Below the pieces are notes generated by a model, which worked only from the letters and a program-made list of their open reading frames with translations, was not told where the DNA came from and ran no database searches. Both the position numbers and the translations under genes were made by a program. A stretch of DNA of 64,000 bases from Lachnospiraceae bacterium (GTDB taxonomy: Bacteria; Bacillota; Clostridia; Lachnospirales; Lachnospiraceae), in contig CAJTFL010000005.1 in assembly GCA_910575565.1 (NCBI GenBank), positions 206,292-270,291 of the forward strand, read 5' to 3'. Positions 7,806 through 16,111 of the stretch are shown one piece after another. Each line of letters starts with the position of its first letter. Within the stretch, counting starts at the first letter, position 1.

Positions 7806-8975
7806 ATGACTAAAACGATGAAAACAAGCATAAAGATTATCACAGGAGCAGTGCTCATCGGGATCCTGGCGGCTGCCGGGATGCGTTTGATGAAGAAAGA
7901 TCCGCCTATCGAGGCAGCGCCGCTGCCAAACGTGTCGGTGGAAAGCCCCAAAAGGGGAGACATTACCCTGGAAAGCGGGCTTATCGGAACCATACAGCCT
8001 TCGGATATGATCCATGTGACGCCAAAGGTGGCGGGGGAAATCGCGGAAACCTATGTGAAGGCCGGTGAGGAAGTGGTTCAGGGCCAGAGCCTTTGCCGGA
8101 TTGACAATGCAAAGCAGATTGACAGTGCAAGGATCCAGATGAATTCCGCCGCGGTGGCCTTACAGAATGCCCAGGCTACCTTAAACCGGATGCAGGTGCT
8201 GTTTGCGGCGGGGGATATCTCGGCTCAGGCTTTTGAGCAGACCCAGACCCAGGTTCAGGCCGCAAAGCTCCAGTATGACGGGGCAAGGCTTGCTTATAAC
8301 ACCCAGGTAGAGTACAGCACGGTGACGGCTCCCATAAGCGGCAGGCTGGAAAGCGTAAGCATGGATTACCATTCCATGGTTTCCCAGTCCTCCGTCCTCT
8401 GCGTGATTACCGGGGAGGGGGTGCAGAAGGTGTCCTTTTCCGTGCCGGAGCGGATCCGCCAGAATTTGACGATAGGGGATTACATCCGCTTGGAAAAGCA
8501 GGGGACAGAGTATCAGGCGGCAATTACCGACTTGGCCAGCATGGTTTCGGCTCAGACCGGCTTGTTTGAGGTAGAAGGAATGGTGGAAAACGGGGAAGCC
8601 TTATCTGCAGGCAGCACGGTAAAGATTTATGTTGTTTCCGACCACGTGGAAGGGGCGGTTACGGTTCCTGTGGACGCGGTGTACTACGAAGGCGGGGACG
8701 CTTACCTCTATACGGCAGAAGATGGCAGCGAAGGAAGCGTGGTACATAAAGTGCCGGTGGAAACAGGGCTGTTTGATGATGAGCGGATAGAAATCCTTTC
8801 CGGCATTGGTATGGGGGAACAGGTGATCACCACCTGGAGTTCAGAGCTGTATGAGGGGTCTCTGGTAAATATCGTATCCAGGGACGGGAAGGCAGAGGCA
8901 AAAAGCCAGGCGGCAAAGCCGGAAAGCCAGGCGGCAGAGCCGGAAGCGGATTCGGCAGAAAATGACTCGCAGTAA
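7806..8975 (+). CDS. RND efflux adaptor subunit (membrane-fusion protein, HlyD/AcrA type)
   Basis: Adaptor that links an RND pump to an exit duct or the cell wall. It has an N-terminal signal anchor (IITGAVLIGILAAAGM, about residues 11-26) and the paired lipoyl half-motifs (MIHVTPKVAGEIAETYVKAGEEV and YSTVTAPISGRLESV). An alpha-hairpin rich in Gln/Ala lies between them (about 100-155), followed by the beta-barrel and membrane-proximal domains. The last 30 residues are an Ala/Glu/Pro/Ser repeat (AKPESQAAEPE). Length is typical. Starts are ambiguous: TTG 7788, ATG 7806 or ATG 7818; AAAGGA sits just before 7806. It is the first gene of a four-gene operon, with the pump 12 bp downstream. Confidence 0.88.
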   Translation: MTKTMKTSIKIITGAVLIGILAAAGMRLMKKDPPIEAAPLPNVSVESPKRGDITLESGLIGTIQPSDMIHVTPKVAGEIAETYVKAGEEVVQGQSLCRIDNAKQIDSARIQMNSAAVALQNAQATLNRMQVLFAAGDISAQAFEQTQTQVQAAKLQYDGARLAYNTQVEYSTVTAPISGRLESVSMDYHSMVSQSSVLCVITGEGVQKVSFSVPERIRQNLTIGDYIRLEKQGTEYQAAITDLASMVSAQTGLFEVEGMVENGEALSAGSTVKIYVVSDHVEGAVTVPVDAVYYEGGDAYLYTAEDGSEGSVVHKVPVETGLFDDERIEILSGIGMGEQVITTWSSELYEGSLVNIVSRDGKAEAKSQAAKPESQAAEPEADSAENDSQ

Positions 8976-8987
8976 GGAGGCGGCCTG

Positions 8988-11900
8988 ATGAGTTTGACAA
9001 AAACAGTCTTAAAACGGCCCGTGACCACAGTCTTGTGCGTCCTGTGCCTGGTGGTATTCGGCCTTCTTTCCGTATTCAACTCAAAGCTGGAGCTGACCCC
9101 GGAGATGGAGATGCCCATGATGGTGGTAAGCACCATTTACGCCGGTGCAAACCCGGAGGATATTAATGATCTGATTACAAAGCCAATAGAAGATGAGGTC
9201 AGCACCTTGACGGGCATTGACAACATCACCTCCATGTCCAATGAAAATGTATCCATTGTGCTGATGCAGTATGAGTATGGTACGGATATGGATCAGGCTT
9301 ACTCGGACTTAAAGAAGAAGATCGATGGCCTAGGACGGGATTTGCCGGAGGATGCCCAGGCTCCCAATATTATGGAGTTTGACATTAATGATCAGGCCAG
9401 CATTTACCTGGCAGTAAATAACCCGGAGGCAGGCAATCTGTATAACTACGTCAACAACCAGATTGTGCCGGAATTCGAGAAGCTGTCTTCCGTGGCCAGC
9501 GTGGATATCAGCGGCGGCAGGGAAGAGTACATCCGGGTAATGTTAGACGCCCAGAAGCTGCAGCAGTACCATCTGTCTATGCAGACGGTGGTTTCCACCC
9601 TTGCCAGTGCGGATTTTACTTATCCGGCGGGCAATACCAAGGTGGGCGGCCTGGATCTGTCCGTTTCCGCAGGGGTGGAGTATCCCACTGTGGAAAGCTT
9701 AAAAAAGATCCCTTTGGTTACGGGGAACGGGAATATCCTGTATATCGAGGATATTGCAGAAGTGGGCTATAACCTGGAGGAAGCGGCAGGCATTGGCCGG
9801 TATAACGGCAATGACACTGTTACGGTCAGCATTAAAAAGCAGCAGCAGTCCAGCGCCATGGACGTGTCCAGGCAGGTTAACCGCGCAATCAACCAGCTAA
9901 AGCAGCATGATCCTAACCTGGAAGTGATTGTGATCAACGATGCCAGCGACCAGATCAGCAACTCCTTAAAATCTGTATTCCAGACCATGATTATGGCGGT
10001 TATCGTGTCCATGGTGATTATCTTCCTGTTTTTTGGGGACTTAAAGGCGTCGCTGATTGTGGGGACATCCATTCCCATCTCCATCCTGGCTGCCCTGGTA
10101 GGGATGTGGGCGGCAGGCTTTTCCCTGAATATGATTACCATGAGCGCATTGGTGCTTGGGGTAGGAATGATGGTGGATAACTCCATCGTTGTCCTGGAAA
10201 GCTGTTTCCGCTCTACGGAAAAAGCAGGATTTCGGGAGTACGCCCAGGCGGCGGTGGAGGGCAGCGGCATCGTGGTTCAGTCCATTATCGGCTCTACGGC
10301 CACCACCTGCGTGGTATTCCTTCCCATGGCGTTAACCAACGGCATGAGCGGCCAGCTGTTTAAGCCTATGGCCTTTACCATTGTATTTTGTTTGGTAGCG
10401 TCGCTGATTTCCGCCATGACCATTGTGCCCCTTTGCTACGTATATTACCGTCCGAAGGAGAAACAGAATTCCCCGGCTGGAGGCTTTGTCCGGGCTTTGC
10501 AGGGGGCTTACCGGGATGTGATGAAGGTGCTGCTTCCCAAGCGGAAAACGGTTATGTTTGTTACGGTTCTGCTGTTGATTTTGTCCTTTATGATGGCTGG
10601 GCAGCTGGGGATGGAAATGATCCCGGAAGGGGATGAGGGAACCATAAGCATCAGCATCGAAACCCGCCCTGGCCTTACCATAGAGCGGACGGACGAGATT
10701 TACAAGCAGGTTGAGGCTGTGGTGACGGCAGAGCCGGATCTGGATTCTTATGTGCTCTCCGCCGGCAGCAGCGGCTTAAGCATGATGAGCGGCGGCGGGG
10801 CTTCCCTGACGGCGTACTTGAAGGATGACCGGGAGCTGGAAACCGATGAAGTATTAGCGAAGTGGAAATCGTTATTAAGTACGATGGATGACTGCAATAT
10901 TACCCTGGATTCCAGCAGCATGATGAGTTCCATGTCCGTGGACAACGGAAGTTATGAGCTGATCCTTCAGAGCACACAGTATGACGACTTAAAGGCGGCC
11001 TCTGACCAGATCGTGGATGAGCTGAAGGCCAGGCCGGATGTGACTAAGGTGCATTCCACCCTGGAAAATGCCGCGCCGGTAGTGAAGCTCCACATTGATC
11101 CCATACAGGCAGTGGCCGAAGGGCTTACCCCGGTGCAGATTGCAGGAAGCGTAAACCAGATTTTAAGCGGAAGCACGGCTACCACTCTAGAGGTGGACGG
11201 GGAAGAGATCGACGTTAAAGTAGAATACCCAGCAGGGGACTACGATACGGTGGATGAGGTGAGGGGGATTATGCTGATGACGCCCACAGGGGCAAGCGTG
11301 GCCTTGAGCGATATTGCAGAGATCCGGTTTGAGGACAGCCCCCAGAATATTATGCGGACTGACCGCCAGTACCAGGTGACGATCACCGGGGATTACACTG
11401 ATGCGGCTGGTACGGATATGATGGCGAACCGGAAGAACATCTACGACGAAGTGGTGGAAAAAAACCTGGGAGGCACAGTGACGATTGCCCAGAATGCCAT
11501 GACGGAACAGATGAACGAAGAATTTAGTGCCCTGTTCCAGGCGATTGCCGTTGCGGTATTTTTGGTATTTGTGGTAATGGCCGCCCAGTTTGAGTCGCCG
11601 AAATTCTCCTTTATGGTAATGACCACCATCCCCTTCAGCCTGATCGGCTCCTTCGGGCTTTTATGGCTGGCGGACTGCAGCATCAGTATGCCTTCGCTTT
11701 TAGGATTCCTGATGCTGGTGGGAACGGTGGTAAATAACGGTATCCTTTATGTGGATACGGTAAACCAGTACCGGGTCACCATGGACATGAATACGGCGCT
11801 GATTGAAGCGGGGGCTACCCGTCTGCGCCCCATCATGATGACTACGCTGACCACCATCGTGGCCATGATCCCTATGGCCTTTGCCTACGGGGACAGCGGA

Positions 11901-12032
11901 GAGATGATGCAGGGGCTTGCGCTGGTTGACGTAGGCGGCCTTATCGCTTCCACGGTTCTGGCGCTTTTGATGCTCCCGGCTTACTATTCCGTGATGAGCC
12001 GGAAACCAAAGAAACAGGTTAACTATGATTGA
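8988..12032 (+). CDS. RND-family efflux pump, inner-membrane permease
   Basis: 1014-aa resistance-nodulation-division transporter, full length for the AcrB/MdtB-like group. Two homologous halves are visible. Each begins with one transmembrane helix (TTVLCVLCLVVFGLLSVF; TVMFVTVLLLILSFMMAG), then a large extracytoplasmic loop, then a block of hydrophobic helices. Helix 4 reads GVGMMVDNSIVVLE, with a single Asp where AcrB has the Asp-Asp pair; the matching helix in the second half reads GTVVNNGILYVD, without the AcrB Lys. The proton relay therefore differs from AcrB. AAGGAGG precedes the ATG. The adaptor lies upstream and two TolC-like genes downstream. The substrate is unknown. Confidence 0.93.
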   Translation: MSLTKTVLKRPVTTVLCVLCLVVFGLLSVFNSKLELTPEMEMPMMVVSTIYAGANPEDINDLITKPIEDEVSTLTGIDNITSMSNENVSIVLMQYEYGTDMDQAYSDLKKKIDGLGRDLPEDAQAPNIMEFDINDQASIYLAVNNPEAGNLYNYVNNQIVPEFEKLSSVASVDISGGREEYIRVMLDAQKLQQYHLSMQTVVSTLASADFTYPAGNTKVGGLDLSVSAGVEYPTVESLKKIPLVTGNGNILYIEDIAEVGYNLEEAAGIGRYNGNDTVTVSIKKQQQSSAMDVSRQVNRAINQLKQHDPNLEVIVINDASDQISNSLKSVFQTMIMAVIVSMVIIFLFFGDLKASLIVGTSIPISILAALVGMWAAGFSLNMITMSALVLGVGMMVDNSIVVLESCFRSTEKAGFREYAQAAVEGSGIVVQSIIGSTATTCVVFLPMALTNGMSGQLFKPMAFTIVFCLVASLISAMTIVPLCYVYYRPKEKQNSPAGGFVRALQGAYRDVMKVLLPKRKTVMFVTVLLLILSFMMAGQLGMEMIPEGDEGTISISIETRPGLTIERTDEIYKQVEAVVTAEPDLDSYVLSAGSSGLSMMSGGGASLTAYLKDDRELETDEVLAKWKSLLSTMDDCNITLDSSSMMSSMSVDNGSYELILQSTQYDDLKAASDQIVDELKARPDVTKVHSTLENAAPVVKLHIDPIQAVAEGLTPVQIAGSVNQILSGSTATTLEVDGEEIDVKVEYPAGDYDTVDEVRGIMLMTPTGASVALSDIAEIRFEDSPQNIMRTDRQYQVTITGDYTDAAGTDMMANRKNIYDEVVEKNLGGTVTIAQNAMTEQMNEEFSALFQAIAVAVFLVFVVMAAQFESPKFSFMVMTTIPFSLIGSFGLLWLADCSISMPSLLGFLMLVGTVVNNGILYVDTVNQYRVTMDMNTALIEAGATRLRPIMMTTLTTIVAMIPMAFAYGDSGEMMQGLALVDVGGLIASTVLALLMLPAYYSVMSRKPKKQVNYD

Positions 12033-12046
12033 GAAAGGAAGAGGGA

Positions 12047-13219
12047 ATGAAGAAGAGACTCCGTTTATCCGCTATCTGCCTTGCAGGCCTTTTAGGGGCG
12101 GCCTGTCCCCAAGGGGTCCTGGCTGCTCCTACGGACAGCCCGGAGTTTTCCCGGACGCCGGAGGAATGGGCCAGGCTCCGGGACAATAAGCTGGAATATG
12201 ACGAGATCCCGGATTTAATCCATGAATATAATGTAACGGTGCTGAATAACCGAACCAGCTACCGGGATTACCTGGGGGATACCCCAAGCGACATTACCCA
12301 GCGCTACCGGGACGCGGCCACAGAGCTGCGGAACAATATCCAGTATCCCGACGATCCCACGGATATTTCCTATGCCACCATGCTGATGGCGGCGCAGATG
12401 AATGAGACCCAGGCCCAGAGCCTGGAGAAGCAGGCGGATACGAATGTGGACGATGCCCAGAGCGTCCGTCTGCAGTATCAGCAGGTAGAAGAAAACCTGG
12501 TATTTTCCACGAAGATGAACTTGATTTCTTATTACCAGAAGCAGCTGACCGGCAGCTTGAACCAGGAACATAAAAAGCTTTTGGAGGTGCTTTACCAGTC
12601 CGCAGTGCTTCAGGCAAGCATCGGGAACGGAACCCAGATGGAGGTGCTGTCCGCCCGCCAGGCCATTGAACAGCTGGACAGTGTTATCATTAGCGATGAG
12701 CGGGAGCTTCAGACGCTGAAGCAGAAAATCTGCCTGGCTACAGGCTGGAGCTATGACGGGAACCCGGAATTCGGGGAATTGCCAGAGCTTGACTTGTCCC
12801 TAATTGACCAGATAGATTTGGCTGCCGGCCAGGCCCAGGCATTAGAAAGCAGCTATGCCTTAAAGATCAGCCGCCGCCAGTATGAAAACAGCACCGATCA
12901 GGCGACCAAGGAAAATTTGGAGAAGACAATCCATGATAACCAACAAAAAATATCTTCCGATGTTACGACCAAATACCAGGCGCTGTTAACGGCTAAGGCA
13001 TCCTATGAGCTGGCATTGGCAGAGCAGGCCATCGAAACCCAGAATATGGAAGCAGCCAGCCGCAGGCTCCAGGCGGGGACGGCCAGCCGCATCGAGTGCC
13101 AGCAGCAGGAGTATGCCCTGTATGAAAAGGATACGGCGGTGAAGACGGCAAAGCTTAACCTCCTTTCCGCCTGGGAAACTTATCAGTCGGCGGTTAACGG
13201 CCTGGCCTCGGCATCCTAG
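12047..13219 (+). CDS. TolC-like exported coiled-coil protein, copy 1
   Basis: 390-aa secreted protein with a clear signal peptide (KKRLRLSAICLAGLLGAACPQGVLAA). It is rich in long Gln/Ala/Glu helices, including ATELRNNIQY, QSLEKQADTNVDDAQS and ALLTAKASYELALAEQ. The two-fold layout matches TolC/outer-membrane-efflux family helices: each half ends in a stretch such as KICLATGWSYDGNPEFGELPELDLS. It is slightly shorter than Gram-negative TolC. ATG 12047 has AAGGAAGAG upstream; an in-frame TTG lies at 12029. It directly follows the pump gene. In a monoderm it cannot form a classical outer-membrane duct; a cell-wall-spanning conduit is one guess. Confidence 0.8.
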   Translation: MKKRLRLSAICLAGLLGAACPQGVLAAPTDSPEFSRTPEEWARLRDNKLEYDEIPDLIHEYNVTVLNNRTSYRDYLGDTPSDITQRYRDAATELRNNIQYPDDPTDISYATMLMAAQMNETQAQSLEKQADTNVDDAQSVRLQYQQVEENLVFSTKMNLISYYQKQLTGSLNQEHKKLLEVLYQSAVLQASIGNGTQMEVLSARQAIEQLDSVIISDERELQTLKQKICLATGWSYDGNPEFGELPELDLSLIDQIDLAAGQAQALESSYALKISRRQYENSTDQATKENLEKTIHDNQQKISSDVTTKYQALLTAKASYELALAEQAIETQNMEAASRRLQAGTASRIECQQQEYALYEKDTAVKTAKLNLLSAWETYQSAVNGLASAS

Positions 13220-13234
13220 GAAAGGAGTCCGCTT

Positions 13235-14425
13235 ATGGGGAATAGAAAAAGAGGAGCATTCAGTCGGCGGATAACCGCCGGATACTTGGGGCTGGTTCTG
13301 CTGTTTTCGGCTGTGCCAGTATGGGGAGCCGAAAAGCCGGGGGATATGGATGAGGAAACCTGGATCCGCCTTCAGGATAATGTGCTGGAATACGGAGAGC
13401 TGGAAAATCGGGTAGCGAATTTTAACCCTACCATTTTGCAGATTATCAAATCTATCAATGAAGGCTACGACTCGGTGCAGGATAATATCATCAACTACCA
13501 GGAAGCCGCCAATGATTTCCAGCGCTTGTATGAAGAAGCCATGGACGAGGGAGATATCATGTCTGCCTATATGTACCAGCTGAACCGGAAGATTTCCCTT
13601 CAAATGTCCAGCAATTTCATCAGGTCAGAGAAAAAGAAGAATACCACCATCGAGAGGAGCACCAGGCAGTACCGGAAGATGTTTACCTCCGGCTGCCAGC
13701 AGTTGATGCTGGCCTATAATAAAATGGCAGTCAATAAGGCGACCCTGGAAAAGCAGGTGGAGCTTTACGGGGCTATGGTCTCCATGTCTGGAACCCAAGG
13801 GGCCATCGGCATGAATACCCAGACGGATATCCTGTCCGCCCAGGCAAAAATGCACCAGGCTCAGACTTCCCTGGTTTCCCTGGAAGACCAGATGGCCTCA
13901 ATCAAAAGCAATCTCCTGCTGATGACCGGTTGGGATTACGACAGCGATGTAACCATTGGAGCCATTCCCCCGGCGGATGTAAGCCTTTTAGATACCATTG
14001 ATTTTGAGGCGGATAAGGCCATCGCCCCCAAAAACAATTATACCATTATCGGGATGCGCAACGCAGCGCCTAAAGACGCGGACGGGGATGGCAAATACCA
14101 GAACAAGGATTACACTGCCCGGGAAAGAGGGGTGGAGCAGGCGACCCAGCAGCTTTCCATCACCATGGATGGCCTGTACCTGACCATGTTAGAGAAAAAA
14201 GCATCCCTCCAGGCCGCCCAGACGGCTTACGAGGCTGCCACCTTAAAGTGGGAGGGGGCAGGCCGCAAATACCAGCTGGGGATGCTGGGGAATGCAGAAT
14301 ATTTGGGGGAAGAGATCGCGTACTGCGCCGCCAAAGCTGCCTACGAATCCGCCGACTTAGACATGACCCAGGCCATGCTAAACTACTACTGGGGCGTAAA
14401 CGGTTTAGGCGAGCTGGCTGAGTAA
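13235..14425 (+). CDS. TolC-like exported coiled-coil protein, copy 2, with an EF-hand-like loop
   Basis: 396-aa paralogue of the upstream gene with the same plan. A signal peptide (RRITAGYLGLVLLFSAVPVWGA) is followed by the shared opening EETWIRLQDNVLEYGELENRV and by helical Gln/Ala-rich repeats. LLLMTGWDYDSDVTIGAIPPADVSLLDTI matches the GWSYDG segment of copy 1. A 12-residue stretch at 14075-14110, DADGDGKYQNKD, fits the calcium-binding EF-hand/dockerin loop pattern exactly and is absent from copy 1. AAAGGAG precedes the ATG; the gap to copy 1 is 15 bp. The 3' end overlaps convergent spoIIR by 40 bp. Confidence 0.8.
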   Translation: MGNRKRGAFSRRITAGYLGLVLLFSAVPVWGAEKPGDMDEETWIRLQDNVLEYGELENRVANFNPTILQIIKSINEGYDSVQDNIINYQEAANDFQRLYEEAMDEGDIMSAYMYQLNRKISLQMSSNFIRSEKKKNTTIERSTRQYRKMFTSGCQQLMLAYNKMAVNKATLEKQVELYGAMVSMSGTQGAIGMNTQTDILSAQAKMHQAQTSLVSLEDQMASIKSNLLLMTGWDYDSDVTIGAIPPADVSLLDTIDFEADKAIAPKNNYTIIGMRNAAPKDADGDGKYQNKDYTARERGVEQATQQLSITMDGLYLTMLEKKASLQAAQTAYEAATLKWEGAGRKYQLGMLGNAEYLGEEIAYCAAKAAYESADLDMTQAMLNYYWGVNGLGELAE

Positions 14426-15255
14426 TCGGCAGTAAGCCCGCCAAGCACTTCGGCAGAATCATCGGCGGCATATCCGCCAAGCCTGCGGGCAGAATCATCG
14501 GCGGCATATCCGCCAAGCCTGCGGACAGAATCATCGGCGGTAAAACCGCTATCCGGGCGTTTTTCCTCCCGGTTTCGGTTTGGGAAAACCATATCCCATA
14601 GGCGAAAGCCTATGCTGATTTTCGGACGCTCTGCCTGCAGCGCCTTAAAATCCTCCTCAGAAAGAAGCGATTCCAGTTCCTTTCGGGAAGATTCCGGCAC
14701 TGCAGCCAGGGCGTCCTTTGTTATGCACACCTTTGGATAAAGGATGCACCACCAGTTATGCCCGTGCCCTTCCCCGATCCGCACCTGGGCCGTCTCATAA
14801 ATCCCCGCCGGAAGGCGCAGATCCCCATAATACTTTTCCGGGAACTCACACTCTACCACATCTAAAGATACCGGATAGGCAAGCCCCATATCCCGGATAA
14901 ATTCTTCCGCCTCTCTCTCCAGATCCTCCCGGTTGCGCGCCAGGTAATCGATCAAAGCAGTTTTTCCGCTGTCCGGCTTCCCCTCGCCATCTTCCGAAAA
15001 TTCATCCTGCCCTTCCAAACCCTGGTAGATTTTTTCCAGCAGAAATGATTTTACCTTTAGCTTCAGAGCCTGATCTTCCTTGGAATTGCTGTTGGCAATC
15101 ACATGGAAGCGGAGGATATCCGGCGCAATCCTGGCCGCCAGTTCCCTGTCCTCGAGCCGCATTTGGCAAACCCATAGAAAAATAGCTGCGATAAAACATC
15201 CCATGGCTAGTAAAATCTGCCTTCTGGGGGAAAATTTGATTTTTTCTTGATCCAT
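14386..15255 (-). CDS. spoIIR: Stage II sporulation protein R
   Basis: Forespore-made secreted signal that triggers SpoIIGA to process pro-sigma-E in the mother cell. Family hallmarks are the N-terminal membrane anchor (ILLAMGCFIAAIFLWVC, about residues 14-30), ILRFHVIANSNSKEDQALKLKVK at about 47-69, and VRIGEGHGHNWWCILYPKVC at about 160-179. The conserved part ends near residue 228. It is followed by a repetitive tail of 12-residue units (AADDSARRLGGY) encoded by 36-bp repeats that run into the end of the TolC-like gene. AAGGAAAGGA precedes the ATG. I did not find a convincing sigma-F promoter. Its presence indicates an endospore former. Confidence 0.94.
   Translation of the reverse strand: MDQEKIKFSPRRQILLAMGCFIAAIFLWVCQMRLEDRELAARIAPDILRFHVIANSNSKEDQALKLKVKSFLLEKIYQGLEGQDEFSEDGEGKPDSGKTALIDYLARNREDLEREAEEFIRDMGLAYPVSLDVVECEFPEKYYGDLRLPAGIYETAQVRIGEGHGHNWWCILYPKVCITKDALAAVPESSRKELESLLSEEDFKALQAERPKISIGFRLWDMVFPNRNREEKRPDSGFTADDSVRRLGGYAADDSARRLGGYAADDSAEVLGGLTADYSASSPKPFTPQ
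14440..14550 (-). repeat. 36-bp in-frame tandem repeat in the spoIIR tail
   Basis: Near-identical 36-bp units encode AADDSARRLGGY, with a degenerate unit on each side. They extend SpoIIR beyond its conserved domain and account for its convergent overlap with the upstream operon. Confidence 0.8.
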
Positions 15256-15330
15256 TTTGAAGTCCTTTCCTTCTATAAATAATTGATGTATAATTTTTAC
15301 GCAAAAATTTATTGCTTTTCCGCTGCGCCA

Positions 15331-15447
15331 GGCGATATTCCATCGTCACCGCGCTCTCGCTCCGCCTTCAACGTAGCGGACGCTAAACTCGTGAAAGACC
15401 TCGTTAAGCGCCGACGTTTCAGGAGGGGTTCCTCATGGAATATGGCC
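15331..15447 (+). repeat. Structured intergenic repeat, copy A
   Basis: An outer stem of 13 bp with one mismatch joins 15331-15343 to 15435-15447 (ATATTCCAT/ATGGAATAT). The interior has CGCGCTCTCGCTC followed by a core at 15377-15413 that is closely similar to the inverse complement of 15737-15772. The two copies have unrelated outer-stem sequences, each self-complementary, which suggests a conserved folded structure. Identity unknown. Confidence 0.65.
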
Positions 15448-15693
15448 TGGCTCCGCTGCTGTATTGGCAAGCAGAGAATGGCATTTCGTAAGGTGAATGG
15501 ATAAAATTTTTTATCAGTCAGTTAGACAGACGTTATTATCGGTTAGATGGATATATGTTAATGTGGATAACGTTTATTTGTGAGAAATTCTATTGGAGGT
15601 AAGACCATTTAGTTAGTGGTTAAATCAAATAGATGAATAGTTTCAGCAAACTAAAAGCCAGTTAAGCACTAGTCAAGATTTAACCAGTACCTA
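15448..15693. other. Intergenic, nothing recognised
   Basis: AT-rich spacer between the two copies of the structured repeat. No gene, promoter or known RNA can be supported. Confidence 0.5.
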
Positions 15694-15828
15694 GCCGTCT
15701 GTGGTGCGTGTACACTAAGAAAACCGTATAAAACGGCGGCACTTAGCGAGGTCTTTTCGAGCTTAGTGTCCGTTCCGTTTTATGTCGAGCGAGAGCGCGT
15801 TTTCGTGTGTACACGCACCACAGGCGGC
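15694..15828 (-). repeat. Structured intergenic repeat, copy B
   Basis: The outer stem of about 22 bp with one mismatch (15694-15715 with 15807-15828; core GTGGTGCGTGTACAC) encloses an imperfect inner stem (ATAAAACGG with CCGTTTTAT). On the minus strand the interior repeats the copy-A order: CGCGCTCTCGCTC, then the core with CTAAGCTCG and AAGACCTCGCTAAG. No T-run follows, so it does not look like a simple terminator. Confidence 0.65.
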
Positions 15829-16035
15829 GAACTCGTCAGCCTACGTGTTTTCCCTAAGCCAGCAAACCCATCGTAAGAAACGCAGCTACCTCCATCCACC
15901 CCCAATATCCTCTGAAACAACCCAGCGCCAAAACAATCTCCCCAGCTATCCAAGTTGACAAAGCATCAATTCCCCCAGCTATCCAATCCAACAAAGCATT
16001 AATCCTCCCCCGCCCTCTGAACTTTTCAATTCTAA

Positions 16036-16063
16036 TTGTAATTATACCCAAATATGCTATAAT
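16036..16063 (+). promoter_or_regulatory. Promoter of ddl
   Basis: TTGTAA, 16 bp, TATAAT, about 48 bp before the ddl start codon. Confidence 0.6.
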
Positions 16064-16111
16064 ATAAACGTCAGCCGGCTCGCCCGGCAATTAATCGTAA
16101 GGAGATCCAAT

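Noticed and set aside
14440..14550. CRISPR-like short repeats
   Set aside because: The repeats are contiguous without spacers, in frame with spoIIR and encode a protein repeat.
15854..16090. Open frame of 78 codons on the minus strand upstream of ddl
   Set aside because: It overlaps the ddl promoter, lacks a ribosome site and has low-complexity hydrophobic content without family features.
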